A program made the translations under genes and the position numbers. From the NCBI GenBank assembly GCA_964467165.1, contig CAYXOL010000028.1, forward strand, positions 1-64,000: DNA of 64,000 nucleotides, written 5' to 3'. Position 1 is the first letter of the stretch; each line of letters opens with the position of its first letter. The notes below the pieces were generated by a model. It did no database searches. It was given only the letters and a program-made list of their open reading frames with translations, and was not told where the DNA came from. This stretch comes from Clostridium_AD sp964467165 (GTDB lineage: Bacteria; Bacillota; Clostridia; Clostridiales; Clostridiaceae). Below are positions 61,251 to 64,000 of the stretch, piece after piece.

Positions 61251-62379
61251 CATGTATATCTTTTAAAGCTTTAATAAGTTTTTCAATATCATCTAAATTA
61301 TTAAAATATCCTGGGCTTATTCTAACTGTGCCTGTGAGCTTTGTTCCAATTATATGGTGTATTAAAGGCGCACAGTGAAACCCTGTTCTCACTGCTATTC
61401 CTTTTTTATTTAAAAGCTCCCCTACTTCAGAAACATCTAAATTATCTATATTTAAAGAAACTACTGCTCCTCTATTCTTATAATCAGTTCCACCATAAAT
61501 CTTAACATAAGATAATTTACTTAATTCTTTTACTAAATATTCTACTAACACGATTTCATGTTTTCTTATATTTTCTATTCCTACTTTTCTTATAAATCTT
61601 ATGCCCGCGCATAGCCCTGCTATTCCTGGTGTATTTAGGGTTCCGCTTTCAAATCTGTCAGGTAAAAAATCAGGTTGCTTCATAGAAAAGGACTCACTCC
61701 CAGTTCCACCTTGTTTAAATGAATCCATTAATAATCCCTCTCTTATATATAAGCCGCCTGTTCCCTGTGGACCATATAGTCCTTTATGACCCGGGAAAGC
61801 TAATAAGTCAATATTATCGCGTGCTACATCTATTGGTATAACTCCCGCACTCTGCGAAGCGTCAACCATGAATATAATTCCCAAATCTTTAGTAATCTCT
61901 CCTATAGCTGTTATGTCTTGAAGCGTTCCTAATACATTGGAAGCATGATTTATTATTATTGCTTTTGTATTTCTACGTATCTTCTTTTTTAGATTATTAA
62001 TATTCAAATAACCATTTTCATCTACACCAAGAAGCGAAAATGTTATTCCTTTTTCACTTAGATAATTTAATGGTCTAAGAACTGAGTTGTGTTCAATTAC
62101 TGTGCTAATAACATGATCTCCCGGTTTTAATATTCCTTTTATGCCTATATTCAGAGCTTCAGTAGCATTACATGTAAAAATAATATTAAACATATTAGGA
62201 ATGTTGAAAAATTCACTTAGCTCTTGTCTCGTATCCATAATTTTACACGAAGCCTCAACTGCCATATCGTGAGAACTTCTACCAGGATTTGCAGCATAAT
62301 TTTCCATGCATCTTAATACTTCAGAATAGACTGCCACCGGCTTTGGAAAACTAGTAGCAGCATTATCAAGATATATCAT
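61234..62379 (-). CDS. Class V aminotransferase, cysteine desulfurase-like
   Basis: This 381-residue PLP enzyme is of the SufS/CsdB-related group. It has MIYLDNAATSFPKP at the N-terminus, FTCNATEALNIGIKG (phosphate site), VIEHNSVLRPL (His stacking on PLP), FMVDASQSAGVIP (pyridine Asp), and the Schiff-base Lys in FPGHKGLYGPQGTGG. A Cys in TGFHCAPLIH lies in the loop where desulfurases carry the persulfide-forming residue. ATG 62379 has AGGAGG upstream. Its neighbour is DUF3343. Cysteine desulfurase or selenocysteine lyase activity are both possible. Confidence 0.9.
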   Translation of the reverse strand: MIYLDNAATSFPKPVAVYSEVLRCMENYAANPGRSSHDMAVEASCKIMDTRQELSEFFNIPNMFNIIFTCNATEALNIGIKGILKPGDHVISTVIEHNSVLRPLNYLSEKGITFSLLGVDENGYLNINNLKKKIRRNTKAIIINHASNVLGTLQDITAIGEITKDLGIIFMVDASQSAGVIPIDVARDNIDLLAFPGHKGLYGPQGTGGLYIREGLLMDSFKQGGTGSESFSMKQPDFLPDRFESGTLNTPGIAGLCAGIRFIRKVGIENIRKHEIVLVEYLVKELSKLSYVKIYGGTDYKNRGAVVSLNIDNLDVSEVGELLNKKGIAVRTGFHCAPLIHHIIGTKLTGTVRISPGYFNNLDDIEKLIKALKDIHEKRSL

Positions 62380-62442
62380 AACATCCTCCTATTCTTCATA
62401 TATCGCTTTATTCTTTATATAATATGCTAAACATAAAAAATA

Positions 62443-62478
62443 GTGCCACTCACGTGGCACGTGGCAAAAGTGACAAGC
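62443..62478. repeat. GTGCCAC palindromic repeat, copy 1
   Basis: GTGCCACTCACGTGGCAC followed by GTGGCAAAAGTGACAAGC. The core pairs GTGCCAC with GTGGCAC. Copies 2 and 3 occur at 63044-63067 and 63783-63818, all in the same orientation and outside genes. Confidence 0.85.
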
Positions 62479-62578
62479 TTTAAAATTGTAACCGTACCTA
62501 TATCAAGACTAAGACCATCTATGTAACATGTTCAAAAAAAATTATTGGATATTTCTAGACAGTGATGTATTTTCAGAA

Positions 62579-62941
62579 TTATTTTATTTTACCCACAACA
62601 GTTAAATTTACAAGTACATCCCTTCCGTGAGGTGCTGAATCTATCTCTTTTGTTAAATCTTTTCCGGCTGTTATACCATTTTTATGTTTGCCATTATTCC
62701 AACCCTGTGCATTTGTAACATCATAAATTGTTCCATCTACTGCTACATACGCTGGATTTCCATTTTGACCATCATATTTTTTTAATTGTTCAAGTGTAAG
62801 GTCTCCTTTTGATGCTGAAGTTGAGTTAGTTTTAGTGCTTGCCTCAGCGCTGGTTTGCTTAACCGGTGTTTTATTAGTTGAACAACCAGCCATTAAAAGC
62901 ATTGTTAAGCATAAAGCACTTGATATCCATATTTTTTTCAT
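62579..62941 (-). CDS. Cytochrome b5-domain lipoprotein
   Basis: This 120-residue exported protein has a positively charged start, a hydrophobic core and the lipobox MAGC around residue 20. A Thr/Ser/Lys linker follows. The C-terminal 70 residues match the cytochrome b5-like fold: TLEQLKKYDGQNGNPAYVAVDGTIYDVTNAQGWNNGKHK and DSAPHG. In this small bacterial group heme ligation is uncertain, and they often bind steroids or heme in other ways. ATG 62941 has GGAGG upstream. It is monocistronic. Confidence 0.9.
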   Translation of the reverse strand: MKKIWISSALCLTMLLMAGCSTNKTPVKQTSAEASTKTNSTSASKGDLTLEQLKKYDGQNGNPAYVAVDGTIYDVTNAQGWNNGKHKNGITAGKDLTKEIDSAPHGRDVLVNLTVVGKIK

Positions 62942-63043
62942 TTTTATTCCTCCATTATTAATTAATTACTATTATTATTTAATATAATTTGTCACATCTT
63001 AGCATACTAATATGTCAATTGCATGTCAAAACTAAGAAAATTA

Positions 63044-63067
63044 GTGCCACCCACTTGGCAAGTGGCA
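63044..63067. repeat. GTGCCAC palindromic repeat, copy 2 (short)
   Basis: GTGCCACCCACTTGGCAAGTGGCA: the core is kept but the AAAGTGACAAGC tail is absent. The stem is imperfect (ACTTGG against ACGTGG). Confidence 0.8.
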
Positions 63068-63129
63068 TCTTTAAAATACATCAAAATCACTGTATTCAAA
63101 AATGGAGTATAGGACTCCAACTGTATACA

Positions 63130-63765
63130 CTATAGTTTCTCTTCATAACTTAAAACCTCCCTAAAAAACTTTCTAAATCCGCTTCCTGGGCAGTCATCAT
63201 TATCCTCACCCACGCAATCTTTCATATCCATGTAATGCCTACCACTTTTTATATCTACAGAAATAGAATCCAACGGAAAGCCTACATCTCTTTTTTCATG
63301 TGGCTTTGATGAAATAATAAAAGCTTCTGACCCTATGTCGTCTCCATCATATTCAAACATACGCTCTTCATTAAATATAAGACAAATAGCATTTTTATAT
63401 CTTGCTCTTGCACTGCCACCCAATTTCGAAGCAACACTAGAATAATGCTCTATCATTTCTTCATCATTTAGCTCTTTGCCATTAACTCTTCTAACATGAA
63501 CCCCTGGTTGCTTTACATTTTCTAAGGTTTCTATTTTTTCTATGTAGAATCCTGAATCACAAGAGAACACTGGCATTTTATAGGCTTTATAGTAAGCAGT
63601 AGCCTTAATTTTAGCATTTTCCAATGGATTATTCCCACTCTCATCAATCTTTCCAATTTCCAATTCAACTTCATTTAATCCAATAATCTCAATATTTATT
63701 CCCTTAAGCATCTCTTTCATATGTTGAATCTTAGCAAGATTCCTTGTTCCATACATTATTTTCAC
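63130..63765 (-). CDS. RdgB/HAM1-family non-canonical purine NTP pyrophosphatase-like protein
   Basis: This 211-residue protein resembles ITPase/RdgB enzymes that remove dITP and XTP from the nucleotide pool. It starts VKIMYGTRNLAKIQHMKEML, the T-x-N-x-x-K motif, has PVFSCDSGFYIE with the catalytic Asp in place of the usual ADDSGL, PGVHVRRVNGKEL and a C-terminal DVGFPLDSISVDI. Several blocks differ from classic RdgB, so substrate use may differ. GTG 63765 follows GGAGGG at six bases; the longer frame to 63816 runs into the palindromic repeat and is unlikely. Confidence 0.8.
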   Translation of the reverse strand: MKIMYGTRNLAKIQHMKEMLKGINIEIIGLNEVELEIGKIDESGNNPLENAKIKATAYYKAYKMPVFSCDSGFYIEKIETLENVKQPGVHVRRVNGKELNDEEMIEHYSSVASKLGGSARARYKNAICLIFNEERMFEYDGDDIGSEAFIISSKPHEKRDVGFPLDSISVDIKSGRHYMDMKDCVGEDNDDCPGSGFRKFFREVLSYEEKL

Positions 63766-63782
63766 ATTAATCCCTCCAAATG

Positions 63783-63818
63783 GTGCCACCCACGTGGCAA
63801 GTGGCAAAAGTGACAAGC
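63783..63818. repeat. GTGCCAC palindromic repeat, copy 3
   Basis: GTGCCACCCACGTGGCA then AGTGGCAAAAGTGACAAGC, nearly identical to copy 1 over the full 36 bases. It lies just upstream of the ITPase-family gene. Confidence 0.85.
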
Positions 63819-63831
63819 CTAGTCTCTAAAA

Positions 63832-63869
63832 GGTCTGTAGCAAAATATATTTAAATTTTGCTACAGACC
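63832..63869 (-). terminator. Terminator of the partial gene at the right edge
   Basis: GGTCTGTAGCAAAAT and its exact complement ATTTTGCTACAGACC form a 15-base stem followed on the minus strand by TTTTAG. It lies about 60 bases past the stop at 63928. Confidence 0.8.
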
Positions 63870-63927
63870 CCTATATGTATATACTACATACTTATATTTT
63901 CTAACCACATAAGTTGTAAAATCATTC

Positions 63928-64000
63928 TTAATATTTAAACTTCTTCATAAATGCACCATCGATATAGTCCTTCAATTTCCAGCTTAGTTTCCCCATATTA
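63928..64000 (-). CDS. 3' end of an unknown gene, cut by the window edge
   Basis: The minus strand enters the window coding NMGKLSWKLKDYIDGAFMKK, then FKY and a stop at 63928-63930. Only 23 codons are visible. The basic C-terminus gives no family. The strong terminator at 63832 supports a real gene end here. Confidence 0.5.
   Translation of the reverse strand, partial: NMGKLSWKLKDYIDGAFMKKFKY

Noticed and set aside
1..64000. tRNA, rRNA, insertion sequence, integrase or attachment site
   Set aside because: I found no cloverleaf with CCA-type ends, no rRNA-like conserved stretch, no transposase or integrase motif, and no convincing att repeat.

Overview
The window is strongly A+T-rich. It has polypurine ribosome-binding sites of the GGAGG type, many GTG starts, clostridial anaerobe genes (hybrid cluster protein, flavodiiron protein, DUF1540) and a CRISPR repeat of the Clostridioides difficile I-B style. 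Together these point to a spore-forming anaerobic Firmicute, most likely Clostridium in the broad sense. No rRNA or tRNA gene was recognised. All calls come from reading the sequence; no database search was run.

Layout. 1-1200: the start of an unknown gene, a 146-residue unknown protein, and a duplicated upstream segment. 1213-14697: a complete type I-B CRISPR-Cas locus on the minus strand (cas6-cas8b-cas7-cas5-cas3-cas4-cas1-cas2, leader, 78 repeats). 14956-16359: a divergently transcribed, undescribed nuclease-like protein facing cas6 across a nested palindrome. 16423-18948: a hydrolase and an MFS exporter preceded by a five-codon upstream ORF and a terminator-like hairpin. 19299-25230: a nitrosative/oxidative stress block (ferredoxin, Hcp, DUF1540, Ric, flavodiiron protein, hemerythrin, FNR-like regulator). 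25481-29478: MarR plus a heterodimeric ABC exporter. 29533-33302: beta-helix lipoprotein, DUF4956 and a VTC-type polymerase. 33479-37969: a second MFS exporter with an attenuator-like leader, an orphan solute-binding lipoprotein, TerB and a sugar acetyltransferase. 38178-60679: a large surface-glycan region. It holds UDP-amino-sugar synthesis, RmlA and RmlB, seven proteins with glycosyltransferase domains, two PLP-dependent sugar-aminotransferase-like proteins, WbqC, an ATP-grasp/HAD fusion, and several small or cysteine-rich proteins of unknown role. 60761-64000: DUF3343, a class V aminotransferase, a cytochrome b5-like lipoprotein and an ITPase-family protein, with three copies of a short palindromic repeat.

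How the parts work together. The CRISPR locus looks intact and long-lived. Three of its spacers are variants of one operator-like sequence, identical in the seed-proximal 12 positions and different only beyond it, which suggests repeated acquisition against one family of invaders. The stress block is a coherent NO/O2 detoxification set with a 5-4-5 palindrome of Crp/Fnr geometry in front of the hemerythrin gene. Both MFS exporters have leaders that look built for transcription attenuation.

The glycan region shows active turnover. It carries a GT2 remnant in frame with wbqC and a frameshifted NeuD-like acetyltransferase remnant; a TerB fragment lies just outside its downstream edge. Its alternation of glycosyltransferases with small structural-looking proteins suggests a surface or spore glycoprotein system, but that is inference. 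The best candidates for something undescribed are the nuclease opposite cas6, the related-spacer set, the uORF/attenuator leaders, and the glycosyltransferase/small-protein region.
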